The position numbers and the translations under genes were made by a program. A stretch of DNA of 64,000 bases, taken from NCBI RefSeq assembly GCF_005280735.1, contig NZ_CP040078.1, forward strand, positions 1,302,001 to 1,366,000. Reading direction: 5' to 3'. The notes beneath the pieces are model-generated. The model saw nothing but the letters and a program-made list of their open reading frames with translations. It searched no databases and had not been told where the DNA came from. Numbering within the stretch: the stretch's first letter is position 1; each line of letters begins with the position of its first letter. Positions 24,584 to 33,380 of the stretch are shown piece by piece. This DNA is from Trinickia violacea. Lineage in GTDB: Bacteria > Pseudomonadota > Gammaproteobacteria > Burkholderiales > Burkholderiaceae.

Positions 24584-25138
24584 TTAGACGGCGAAGGTCT
24601 TGTTGCGTACGACCGGGAAATCGATATCCGTCTGCGCGACCACGTTGACGTAGTTCGTCCATACGTTCAGCGCGACGCTCAGTACGATTTCGACGATCTC
24701 TGCATCCGTGTAGCCGGCCGCCTTCACGTCACGCACGTCTGCGTCCGTCACGTGGCCACGCTCGCGCGCCACCGTCGCGGCGAATCGCACGGCTGCATCG
24801 GCTTTCGGATCATTCGAGCCGCCATTACGGTTCGTGGTGATTTCCGCATCGTCGAGCTTCGCGAGGTTCTTCGCCAGGTAGGCGTGAGCGGACAAGCAGT
24901 AGTCGCAACCGTTGATCTCGGCGACAGCCAGCGCGATGCGCTCGCTCGTTTGAGCACCCAGCGTGCCTTTTCCCAGGGCAGCGGACAGGCCAAGATAGCC
25001 ATCGAGCGCTGCCGGGCTGTTGGAAACGAGCCGAAAGAGGTTCGGCACGACGCCTAGCTGTTTGTTGACGGCTTCGAGCAGCGGACGGGATGCTTCAGGT
25101 GCGGCGTCGATCGTGGAGGGGGTCGGAATACGGGACAT
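24584..25138 (-). CDS. Carboxymuconolactone decarboxylase / AhpD-family peroxidase-related protein
   Basis: A 184-residue all-helical protein of the AhpD-like superfamily. The redox motif EINGCDYCLSAH gives the CxxC pair plus the downstream His, and the upstream Glu of the proton relay is present. Such proteins reduce peroxides or form thiol-dependent stress enzymes. The ATG at 25138 follows TAGGAGAACCCTG. It is the first gene of a probable operon with the SDR at 23730 and perhaps the GcvA-like regulator. Confidence 0.88.
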   Translation of the reverse strand: MSRIPTPSTIDAAPEASRPLLEAVNKQLGVVPNLFRLVSNSPAALDGYLGLSAALGKGTLGAQTSERIALAVAEINGCDYCLSAHAYLAKNLAKLDDAEITTNRNGGSNDPKADAAVRFAATVARERGHVTDADVRDVKAAGYTDAEIVEIVLSVALNVWTNYVNVVAQTDIDFPVVRNKTFAV

Positions 25139-25303
25139 CAGGGTTCTCCTAACGGAAGTGAAAATGTGTCGCAAGTGACCGAGAGCTGTTGTGCGTCCTC
25201 GGTGCATGCAATATGGCTTTTCGAACGACGGGGAACAAATGAGAAGATCTCGCGGCGCGGCGTAGAAAATCTAGTTCGGCTTTTTTCAACAGGAGCCGGC
25301 CCC

Positions 25304-26758
25304 TCAAACGCCCTTCGCAAAGGGCTCGGCCACGTCCGCCGACTTGAGGTCATCCTGGCTCCATCCACCCCCGACTGCGCGAATGAGATCGACGTTCGCA
25401 TCGAGCTGCTGAGTCTGGATCTCGATCACGCTGCGTTCCGATTGGAGCGCGGCGGATTGCGCCTCGACGACGTCCAGGTAGCTGACCGCACCGCGCCGGT
25501 AGCGCGAGAGCGCGAGATCGACCGACAGATCGGCGGCGCTCGCGGCGTCCTGCTGCTGAGCCGTCGCGGTGCCCAGTTCGGTGAGCAGCGTCAAGTCGTC
25601 TTCCACTTGCTTGAAGGAAGCGAGCACCACGCTTCGATAGCGCTCGCCGGCCTCCGACTTGGCCGCCTTCGCGGACTCGACTTGAGCGCGCCGCTTGCCG
25701 CCGTCGAAGAGATAGACCGCCAGCGTCGGCCCGATCGTCCAGAACGCGCTCGGCGCACTGAGCAGATCGGCGTACACCGAACTCTGCACGCCGCCTTGGG
25801 CGCTCAACGTGAGTGACGGGAAATACGCCGTGCGCGCCACGCCGATTTCGGCATTCGCCTCGGCGACGCGCCGCTCGGCGGCGGCGACGTCAGGGCGCCG
25901 CTGCAGCAACGCCGAAGGCACGCCGACGGGAATCGCGGGCAACGCGACCGGATCGATGCCCGGTGCAATCCGGAAGTCCGACGCCGACGCACCGACAAGC
26001 GCTGCGATGGCGTGCTCGAGCAGCGCACGCTTGGCCCTGGCTTGCGTGAGGTCGGACTGTGCCGACGACAGTTGCGTTTGCGCGCGCGCCACGTCGAGCC
26101 CGGATACGACACCGCCGCCGTGCAGCGTGCGGGTCAGCTCGAGCGCTTTCTGGTAAGCCTGCGCGGTGCCTTCGAGCAAATGGATTTGCTGATCGAAGCC
26201 GCGCAGATCGAGATAGCTGCGCGCCAGTTCGACTTCGAGGCTCAATTGCGTCGAAGCGAGGTCGGCTTTCGTTGCCGCGCTTTCGTCCTTGCCCGCGGTG
26301 ATGGAATCGCGCACGCGTCCCCACAGATCGACTTCATAGTCGACTTGGGCGCCGAGCGTGGCCGAGTTGTAGTCGGCGGGCGCGGTCGGGCTGCGCAGGG
26401 GGCGAGTGTCGGATTCGCGCTCGCGCTGCACGTTGCCTGCAGCCGATACCTGCGGATAGCGTTGCGAGCTGACCTGCTCGACGTACGCCTGAGACTGAAC
26501 GTAGTGAAAGTACGCGGCGCGCAGGTCGTGATTGTTGGCGATCAGGCGCTGCTCGAGGTCGTCGAGTTGAGGCTCGCGATAGAGCGTCCACCATCCGGCG
26601 CGATCGAGCTGATCGGCGGGAGCGGCAGTCGTCCACGGCCCCTGCGTTCGATACGCCTGCGCGACCGGTACCTCGGGAACCTCGTAGCGAGGCGCGAGCG
26701 AGCACGAGGACACGATGGCGGCGCCGGCGAGCAAGACGGCAGTACGGGCCTTATTCAT
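25304..26758 (-). CDS. RND efflux outer membrane lipoprotein, NodT family
   Basis: A 484-residue TolC-like channel. The signal ends in a lipobox (AIVSSC, lipidated C19), and the OEP duplication is seen as repeated long helices with GARTAYFPS-type and RRPDVAAAERRVAEANAEIG-type motifs (family landmarks ALLQRRPDV and VARTAYFPSL). It overlaps the adaptor gene by eight bases, so it is translated with it. Gene order permease-adaptor-channel is normal for this group. Its role is to carry pump substrates across the outer membrane. Confidence 0.92.
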   Translation of the reverse strand: MNKARTAVLLAGAAIVSSCSLAPRYEVPEVPVAQAYRTQGPWTTAAPADQLDRAGWWTLYREPQLDDLEQRLIANNHDLRAAYFHYVQSQAYVEQVSSQRYPQVSAAGNVQRERESDTRPLRSPTAPADYNSATLGAQVDYEVDLWGRVRDSITAGKDESAATKADLASTQLSLEVELARSYLDLRGFDQQIHLLEGTAQAYQKALELTRTLHGGGVVSGLDVARAQTQLSSAQSDLTQARAKRALLEHAIAALVGASASDFRIAPGIDPVALPAIPVGVPSALLQRRPDVAAAERRVAEANAEIGVARTAYFPSLTLSAQGGVQSSVYADLLSAPSAFWTIGPTLAVYLFDGGKRRAQVESAKAAKSEAGERYRSVVLASFKQVEDDLTLLTELGTATAQQQDAASAADLSVDLALSRYRRGAVSYLDVVEAQSAALQSERSVIEIQTQQLDANVDLIRAVGGGWSQDDLKSADVAEPFAKGV

Positions 26759-27929
26759 GTTTCGCTGCCTTGCTGCCGGCACTCGCGACGCGGACAGGAT
26801 CGCCTTCGGCGAGGCCGTCGGGCGGCGTGTCGATGACGCGGTCGCTCGCCGTCAATCCCGAGCCGATCTCCACCGCACTGCCCAAGTCCCGCTCGATCGC
26901 GACAGGCTTGAATCGCACGTTGTCATGGTCGTCGATCGTCGCGATGCGCAGCCCGCGATTGTCGAATATCAGCGCGCTTGCGGGCACCCGCAATGCGCCG
27001 GCCTGTACCGGCAGCGCAAAGTGCAGATTGACGAAGCTGCCCGGCAGCAGCAGGTGGCCGGGGTTGTCGACCATCAATTGAACGAGCGTCGTTCCCGATG
27101 CCGCGCTGACCGAATCGGCGAGACCGGCGACCTTCGCCGTGAAGCGCTTGCCGGGGTACTCGGGGACGTTGAACGTCGCGGTGTCGCCAGGCTTGACCAT
27201 CGGTGCGTAATCCTGCGGCACGTGCACGTAAACGCGCAGCTTGTCCACGTTCGATACGGAAAAGAGCTGCGCCTCGCTGCCGCTGCCCGCGTTGATCAAC
27301 GCGCCGATGTCGGTGTTGCGCGCGGTGATCACGCCGTCGAACGGCGCGGCGATCTTCGCGAAGGCTTTCGTGGCAACGAGACGCTCGACGTTCGCCTGTG
27401 CCGCGACGACGCGCGCCTTTTTGGCTGCATAGTCTTGTGTGCGGTCGTCGACCTCCTGGCGCGAGACCGAGTCGGAGTCGAGCAGGGCCTGCCAGCGGTC
27501 GGCGGTCGTTTTCGCGAGGGACGCGTCGGCTTGTGCGCTCGCGAGGTCGGCTTTCGCCTGATTCAACTGCTGGTCGAGTTCCGGCGTATCGATGACGGCG
27601 AGTTCTTCTCCGGCCTTGACGCGGTCGCCGATATCGACGCGCCATGATTTCAAATAGCCGCTGACGCGCGCATAGATGGGCGCGTCCGTAAACGCCTCGA
27701 GACGTCCGGGCAGATCGAGCAGGCCGCCCGATGCGGGCCTGGCCGGAGCGATCCAGCTCACGGTCGGCACCGCTTGCGCCTCGGTCCAGTTCTTGAGCTG
27801 GTGCGCATCTTTCACGCGCACCGCGGCGCCCGCGGCCACGATGACGATGGCGACGGCGGTCCCTGCCATCGCGGCGACGGTGAGTTGACGTTGCGGCAGA
27901 GAAGAGCGCGATGTGGGTTCAGACGACAT
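26751..27929 (-). CDS. RND efflux periplasmic adaptor subunit
   Basis: A 392-residue membrane fusion protein. An N-terminal anchor (about 17-38) is followed by a lipoyl half (ARVSGYLKSWRVDIGDRVKAG), a coiled-coil hairpin (about 110-185), the second lipoyl half (AKIAAPFDGVITARNTDIG) and beta-barrel domains. It links the inner membrane pump (27919) to the NodT channel (25304). It overlaps the pump gene by 11 bp and the channel gene by 8 bp, so all three are translationally coupled. Confidence 0.93.
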   Translation of the reverse strand: MSSEPTSRSSLPQRQLTVAAMAGTAVAIVIVAAGAAVRVKDAHQLKNWTEAQAVPTVSWIAPARPASGGLLDLPGRLEAFTDAPIYARVSGYLKSWRVDIGDRVKAGEELAVIDTPELDQQLNQAKADLASAQADASLAKTTADRWQALLDSDSVSRQEVDDRTQDYAAKKARVVAAQANVERLVATKAFAKIAAPFDGVITARNTDIGALINAGSGSEAQLFSVSNVDKLRVYVHVPQDYAPMVKPGDTATFNVPEYPGKRFTAKVAGLADSVSAASGTTLVQLMVDNPGHLLLPGSFVNLHFALPVQAGALRVPASALIFDNRGLRIATIDDHDNVRFKPVAIERDLGSAVEIGSGLTASDRVIDTPPDGLAEGDPVRVASAGSKAAKHE

Positions 27930-30900
27930 GAGCAGGACCTCGGGAAATCGGAGCGGAGGTCGAAGACGATCGACCCGGGCGGGAATGGACGATGCAAAAG
28001 ACGGCGGGTACGAGCAACAGCGTGGCGGCCGTCGCGAACAGCAGGCCGCCGATCACGGCGCGGCCCAAGGGCGCGTTCTGCTCGCCGCCTTCGCCGAGGG
28101 CGAGCGCCATCGGCGCCATGCCGATGATCATCGACAGAGCGGTCATCAGCACGGGACGAAACCGCGTGGCGCCGGCTTCCAGCGCCGCTTTGAAGGGATC
28201 GCCGTGCGCGGCGAGCCGCTCGCGGCAAAAGCTCACCACGAGAATCGCATTCGCCGTCGACACGCCCATGCACATGATGGCGCCGGTCAACGCGGGCACC
28301 GACATCGTGGTGTGCGTCGCGAACAGCATCCAGACGATGCCGGCCAATGCGCCGGGCAGCGCGGTGACGATCACGAGCGGATCGGCCCACGACTGGAAGT
28401 TGACGACGATCAGCAGGTAGATCAGCACCACCGCACCGAGCAGGCCGAAGAGCATCCCGCTGAACGCGCCGTTCATGGTCTGCACCTGGCCGAGCAGCAC
28501 GACCTTGGCGCCCTTCGGCACGTCTTTGGCGTTGGCGGACAGGATGTGCTGGATGCCGGACGCCACTGCGCCCAAGTCGCGTCCCTGCGTGGTGGCGAAG
28601 ATCTCGACCATCGGCTGGATGTTGTAGTCGCTGACGACCTCGTTGCTCGCCGTGCGATGAATCGTTGCCACGCCGCCGAGGATTTGTCCGCCGTTGGCTT
28701 CCGCGCCCGCTTGGCCCGTGATGGGCAGGTTCACGAGCGAGGGCAGCGTATCGAGCCCGTACTGCGGCGTTTGCAGCACGATCGGATACTCGACGCCGTT
28801 GGCGGGATTGAGCCAGTACGTCGGGGCCACCTGACCGGAGCCCGCCATGTGCACGACGAGGCTGTTGGTCACGTCGCGCTCGGTGACGCCCTGCAGCTGC
28901 GCTTGAGTGCGGTCGACGTCGACGTCGAACTGCGGATTGGCCTGCGATTGCTGGATGCGCGCGTCGACGATGCCGGGCACGTGGCGGATCTGGCGCAGCA
29001 ACTGGTTCGCGTAGGCGAAATCCGCTGGCAGGTTTTTGCCGCGAATCTGCAGATCGATCGGCGCGGGCGAGCCGAAGTTCAGGATTTGGCTGACGATATC
29101 CGCAGGCGGAAACGAGAACGTGACGCCAGGGAACGCCAGCGGCAGCGCTTCTCGCAGCCTGCGCACGTATTGCGCGGTGGGGCGATGGCCTTCGTTGAGC
29201 GAGATCTGGATGTCGCCGTCTTGCGAGCCGTCGGTGCCGGTGTTGTTGTAGGCGGTGTTCAAGCCGCTGATCGAAATGCCCATGTTGTCGACGATCGTGC
29301 CGAGCTCGGCCGGCGGGATCGTCGCGCGGATTTGCTTTTCGACGTTCGCGAAGATCTCCGCCGTTTTTTCGACGCGCGTGCCGACCGGAGCACGCACATG
29401 CAACAGGATCTGCCCGGCGTCGACATCGGGAAAGAAGTTGCGCCCGAGAAACGGCACCAGCGCGAACGACATCGAGACGAACGCGAAGAACCCGGCGACG
29501 AAGCCGCGGCGATGCTTCAAAACCCGTTCGAGAATCACGCTGTAGTGGGTGCGGATGCGCTCGAAACGCGCCTCGAAGCCGCGTTGAAAGCGCACGAGCG
29601 GATTGGCGGTCTCGGCGGGCTTCGCGTGTTCATCGTCATGCGCGTGCGGCTTGAGCAGGGACTTCGCCATCGTCGGCACGAGCGTGCGCGACAGGATGAA
29701 CGACGACACCATCGCAAAGATCACGGCCTCTGCCATCGGCACGAACAGGAAGCGCGCCACGCCATCGAGAAAGAACATCGGCACGAACACGATGCAGATG
29801 CAAAGCAGCGAGACGAACGCCGGCGTGACGATCTGCGCGGCGCCATCGAGAATCGCGCTGTCGACGGCTTTGCCTTGCTCCAGGTGCCAGTTGATGTTTT
29901 CGATCGTCACCGTGGCGTCGTCGACGAGAATCCCGACGGCGAGCGCGAGTCCGCCGAGCGTCATGATGTTCAGCGTCTCGCCGAGCAGCGACAGCATCGA
30001 TATCGAGCCGAGCACCGCGAGCGGAATCGACGTGACGATGATGATCGTCGAGCGCCAGCTGCCGAGGAACAGCAGGATCATGAGGCTCGTCAGCACCGCG
30101 GCGATCAAGCCTTCGCGTGCCACGCCGGAAATCGCCGAGCGCACGAAGATCGATTGATCGCCGATCGCGTCGATACGCAAGCCGTCCGGCAACGACGCCT
30201 TCGCATCGGCGACCTTCTGCCGGATGCCCGCGATGATGGAGAGCGTCGATGCCGAGCCGTTCTTCAGCACGGTGAGCAGCACCGAACGCTTGCCGTCGAC
30301 GTGCACGATGTTGGTCTGCGGCGGGCTGCCGTCCGTCACGTCGGCGACGTCGCGCATGTAGACCGTCGTGCCGTTCGCCGACTTGACCGGCATGTCGGCA
30401 ATCGCGCTGATCGACGACGGCGCGTCGTTCAACTGCACGGTGTACTCGTAGTCGCCGACCTTTTCGGTGCCGACCGGCGTGATGAGGTTCTGCGCGGCCA
30501 GTGCGTTGGCGACGTCCTGCGCGGAGAGTCCGCGCGCCTCGAGCGCCGACGGCTTGATGTTGATCTGCACCTGCCGCGACTTGCCGCCATAGGGGTAGGG
30601 CAGCGCCGCGCCTTCGACGGTCGTCAGGATCGGCCGCAACTGATTCAGGCCGAGATCGGCGAGGTTCTGCTCGGAAAGCCCCTTGCCGGAGAGCGCGAGT
30701 TGAATGATCGGCACCGTCGACGCGTTGTAGCTGAGGATGAGCGGCGGTGTCGCGCCGGGCGGCAATTGCTTGAGGATCACCTGGGCGATCGACGTCACCT
30801 GCGCGTTCGCGGTTCGGATGTCCGCGCTCGGCTGGAAGAAAATCTTGACGACGCCATAGCCCGTAATCGATCTGCCTTCGATGTGCGAGACGTCGTTGAC

Positions 30901-31125
30901 GGTCGTCGTCAAGACGCGCTCGAACGGCGCCGTGATGCGGCCTTCCATCTGATCGGGCGGCAGCCCCGTGTATTGCCAGATGACCGCGATCACGGGGATC
31001 TTGATGTCGGGAAAAATGTCTGTGGGTGTACGAAGGGCCGCGAGCGGACCGACGATAAGAATGAAGATCGCCAGAACGACAAACGTATAGGGCTTCTTCA
31101 ACGCGATGCGAACGATGCCGACCAT
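27919..31125 (-). CDS. RND-family efflux permease
   Basis: A 1,068-residue proton-driven pump with the AcrB-type two-fold layout: TM1 at about 10-30, a periplasmic porter domain, TM2-6, a second TM (about 545-565), a second porter domain and TM8-12. The proton-relay Asp pair is in GILVDDATVTIEN. WQYTGLPPDQME near residue 50 and GLNTAYNNTGTDG in the second half are typical of this HAE1-like group. The ATG at 31125 has GGGA upstream. It heads the efflux operon; a TetR-like operator lies 66 bp upstream. Confidence 0.93.
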   Translation of the reverse strand: MVGIVRIALKKPYTFVVLAIFILIVGPLAALRTPTDIFPDIKIPVIAVIWQYTGLPPDQMEGRITAPFERVLTTTVNDVSHIEGRSITGYGVVKIFFQPSADIRTANAQVTSIAQVILKQLPPGATPPLILSYNASTVPIIQLALSGKGLSEQNLADLGLNQLRPILTTVEGAALPYPYGGKSRQVQINIKPSALEARGLSAQDVANALAAQNLITPVGTEKVGDYEYTVQLNDAPSSISAIADMPVKSANGTTVYMRDVADVTDGSPPQTNIVHVDGKRSVLLTVLKNGSASTLSIIAGIRQKVADAKASLPDGLRIDAIGDQSIFVRSAISGVAREGLIAAVLTSLMILLFLGSWRSTIIIVTSIPLAVLGSISMLSLLGETLNIMTLGGLALAVGILVDDATVTIENINWHLEQGKAVDSAILDGAAQIVTPAFVSLLCICIVFVPMFFLDGVARFLFVPMAEAVIFAMVSSFILSRTLVPTMAKSLLKPHAHDDEHAKPAETANPLVRFQRGFEARFERIRTHYSVILERVLKHRRGFVAGFFAFVSMSFALVPFLGRNFFPDVDAGQILLHVRAPVGTRVEKTAEIFANVEKQIRATIPPAELGTIVDNMGISISGLNTAYNNTGTDGSQDGDIQISLNEGHRPTAQYVRRLREALPLAFPGVTFSFPPADIVSQILNFGSPAPIDLQIRGKNLPADFAYANQLLRQIRHVPGIVDARIQQSQANPQFDVDVDRTQAQLQGVTERDVTNSLVVHMAGSGQVAPTYWLNPANGVEYPIVLQTPQYGLDTLPSLVNLPITGQAGAEANGGQILGGVATIHRTASNEVVSDYNIQPMVEIFATTQGRDLGAVASGIQHILSANAKDVPKGAKVVLLGQVQTMNGAFSGMLFGLLGAVVLIYLLIVVNFQSWADPLVIVTALPGALAGIVWMLFATHTTMSVPALTGAIMCMGVSTANAILVVSFCRERLAAHGDPFKAALEAGATRFRPVLMTALSMIIGMAPMALALGEGGEQNAPLGRAVIGGLLFATAATLLLVPAVFCIVHSRPGRSSSTSAPISRGPAHVV

Positions 31126-31190
31126 GAAAATTCCCAATCTCGGAGTTGGCCGAAGCATGCGCTTGCGGGAGGCGGGAGAACAATCCGTGA

Positions 31191-31215
31191 GTTGGTTAAC
31201 ACTCTCTTAACCAAC
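31191..31215. promoter_or_regulatory. TetR-like operator upstream of RND operon
   Basis: GTTGGTTAA-N7-TTAACCAAC is a perfect 9-bp inverted repeat between the divergent RND operon and SDR gene. Dyads of this size and AT-rich arms are typical for TetR/AcrR repressors of efflux pumps, but no TetR-family gene is present in the window. Confidence 0.6.
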
Positions 31216-31410
31216 GGAGATACATTCGCGGCCGATCATTGAGCCGCTAATGCGTTACCCGGCGACTTTTGCCTCGCGCGAACAATAGTTTTGACGTGGA
31301 GCCGGTTCAAGGCGCTGGCTCTGAGCAAGTACAGTGCGATCACCGGGTTGCGCGATGTCCGAGTTGCACCCGCTAGCAGTGATTGAAATGTTATCGAAGA
31401 GATCGGCACC

Positions 31411-32253
31411 ATGGACAAACCTGCACAGCGCGTGTTCTTGATTACCGGCGCCAGCTCCGGCTTCGGCCGGGCATTTGCGCAAGCCGCTTTGAGCGCGGGG
31501 CACACGGTGATCGGCACCGTCAGGAGCGCGGCGGCCAAGGCCGAGTTCGACACGCTGCACGCGGGGCGCGCTCACGGCGTGATTCTCGACGTGACGGACT
31601 TCGCGGCAATCGACGCAGCGGTCAAGCAAGCGACGGCGCTTACCGGGCCGGTCGATGTGCTCATCAACAACGCGGGCTACGGTCACGAAGGCACGCTCGA
31701 AGAGTCCCCGCTCGACGAACTGGTGCAGCAGTTCAACGTCAACGTGTTCGGCGCCGTGGCGATGATCAAGGCGGTGCTGCCGTCGATGCGCATGCGGCGC
31801 ACGGGCCACATCATCAACATCACGTCGATGGCCGGCCTCGCGACGTTCCCGGGCATCGCGTACTACAGCGGCAGCAAGTTCGCGCTCGAGGGCATGTCGG
31901 AAACGCTGGCGAAAGAAGTACGCGGCTTCGGCATCAAGGTCACGACTGTCGCGCCGGGCGCATTTCGCACCGATTGGGCGGGCCGCTCGATGGTGCGAAC
32001 GGCGCGCAGCATCGAGGACTACGACACCGTGTTTGCTCCGATCCGCCGCGCTCGCCGGGCAAAGGACGGTAAGCAAACCGGCGATCCGGCCAAGGCTGCG
32101 CAAGTGCTGCTCGATATCGTCGAGCACGACAATCCGCCGGTTCACCTCCTGCTCGGCAACGACGCGCTAAGCGTCGTCAGGGAAAAGCTATCCGCGCTGA
32201 CCGCGGAAATCGACGCGTGGGAAGCGGTGTCGAAATCGACTGATTTTTCCTGA
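31411..32253 (+). CDS. SDR-family oxidoreductase
   Basis: A 280-residue classical SDR with an intact active site: TGASSGFGRA (cofactor), NNAGYG, catalytic Ser in ITSMAG and YYSGSKFALEG (Tyr and Lys). The C-terminal part (about 190-260) resembles the retinol-dehydrogenase-like group often annotated only as oxidoreductase. It is divergent from the RND efflux operon across a TetR-like dyad, so both may answer to one repressor. An intrinsic terminator follows. Confidence 0.9.
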   Translation: MDKPAQRVFLITGASSGFGRAFAQAALSAGHTVIGTVRSAAAKAEFDTLHAGRAHGVILDVTDFAAIDAAVKQATALTGPVDVLINNAGYGHEGTLEESPLDELVQQFNVNVFGAVAMIKAVLPSMRMRRTGHIINITSMAGLATFPGIAYYSGSKFALEGMSETLAKEVRGFGIKVTTVAPGAFRTDWAGRSMVRTARSIEDYDTVFAPIRRARRAKDGKQTGDPAKAAQVLLDIVEHDNPPVHLLLGNDALSVVREKLSALTAEIDAWEAVSKSTDFS

Positions 32254-32303
32254 GCACATCCCCTTTCTCATATCCCTGTCCACTCCGTAGCAGGGATTGG
32301 CAA

Positions 32304-32328
32304 GCCGGCGGTTTCCGCCGGTTTTTTT
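32304..32328 (+). terminator. Intrinsic terminator after the SDR gene
   Basis: CCGGCGG-TTT-CCGCCGG followed by seven T (32322-32328) is a textbook rho-independent terminator 50 bp after the SDR stop and directly before the convergent LysR stop. Confidence 0.9.
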
Positions 32329-32330
32329 CG

Positions 32331-33272
32331 CTACATCGGAAAGCCCTCGGCGAATTGCTCGCGAAGGTAAGCGACGAAGAGCCCGACCGCACGCGGCACG
32401 TGCGACGTATAGGGACGCAGGATGTAGAGCTGCTCCGCGAACGTGCCGGTGACGCGCCATTCGGGCAACAGCACGACCAGCTTGCCGGCTTGGACAGCCG
32501 CTTGCGCTGTGAAGTCCGGCAGCAGGGCGATGCCGAGGTCGTCGAGCGCCGCATCGCGAAGCGCTTCGCTGTTATTGGCGGAGAACTGTCCGTTGATCGG
32601 CAGCGAGACGCTTGTCGCGGCGGATTTTCGTGCAGCTTTGCGCTCGAACGACCACATCGGCGCCCCTGTCGAGCGCGGATAGAACAGACAGTCGTGCGTC
32701 GATAGATCCTGCGGGAGGTGCGGCGTGCCGCGCTTGCGCAGATACGCGCGCGTCGCAACGATCACCGATCGGGTTTCGCAGAGCTTCCAGGCGACGTGCG
32801 TATCGGGCGCGGCGGCGCTGTGGCGTATCGCCAGATCGAAGCCTTCCGCCGCGAGGGAAACCAGCCGGTCGGAGACTTCGAGCTGAACGCGAACCTCGGG
32901 ATTCGTCCGAAGGAATCCGGACAGCCGCGGCAGCAACTGCTGGCGCGCGAACGCGACGGGCGCGGTGACGCGCACGAGCCCGCGCGCCACGCCCGCCAAT
33001 TCCCGCACGCTCGCAAAGCTCGCCGCGATGTGCTCGTACTGGCCGCGCGTGTTGTCGACGAGCCGCTGTCCGGCCTCCGTGAGCCGGACGCTGCGCGTGG
33101 TGCGCTGCACCAGCGAAATCCCGGCGGCGCGCTCCAGCTCGGAGATGCGCTGGCTCACGGCCGCCTTGCTGACGCCCAGGCGCGACGCCGTGGCCGTATA
33201 GCTGCCTTGCTCGGCGAGCATGGCGAGCCAGTGCAGATGTGTCCAGAGTCCTTCGATCTTTTGGGTATCCAT
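32331..33272 (-). CDS. LysR-family transcriptional regulator
   Basis: 313 residues. HTH at about 10-65 (LAEQGSYTATASRLGVSKAAVSQRISEL, in part) and substrate-binding domain from about 95 (GLVRVTAPVAFARQQLLPRL). The start at 33272 is chosen because it directly precedes the HTH; in-frame ATGs upstream would add a non-conserved leader. It is divergent from mmsA, so regulation of that gene is plausible, although LysR genes of this CrgA type often control other small enzymes. Confidence 0.9.
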   Translation of the reverse strand: MDTQKIEGLWTHLHWLAMLAEQGSYTATASRLGVSKAAVSQRISELERAAGISLVQRTTRSVRLTEAGQRLVDNTRGQYEHIAASFASVRELAGVARGLVRVTAPVAFARQQLLPRLSGFLRTNPEVRVQLEVSDRLVSLAAEGFDLAIRHSAAAPDTHVAWKLCETRSVIVATRAYLRKRGTPHLPQDLSTHDCLFYPRSTGAPMWSFERKAARKSAATSVSLPINGQFSANNSEALRDAALDDLGIALLPDFTAQAAVQAGKLVVLLPEWRVTGTFAEQLYILRPYTSHVPRAVGLFVAYLREQFAEGFPM

Positions 33273-33380
33273 ACACTCATTGTTCATTCGGCTAAACAAT
33301 GAGTTCAATGTTAGCGTCTTTCCAATGAGGCCGCCGCTTTCTACACTGCGTACATCATCCATTTACGCCAAGGAGCCGGC

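Noticed and set aside
27913..31242. A 1,109-residue plus-strand frame opposite the RND pump
   Set aside because: Arg/His/Asp-rich composition typical of antisense frames; the RND permease on the other strand is unmistakable.
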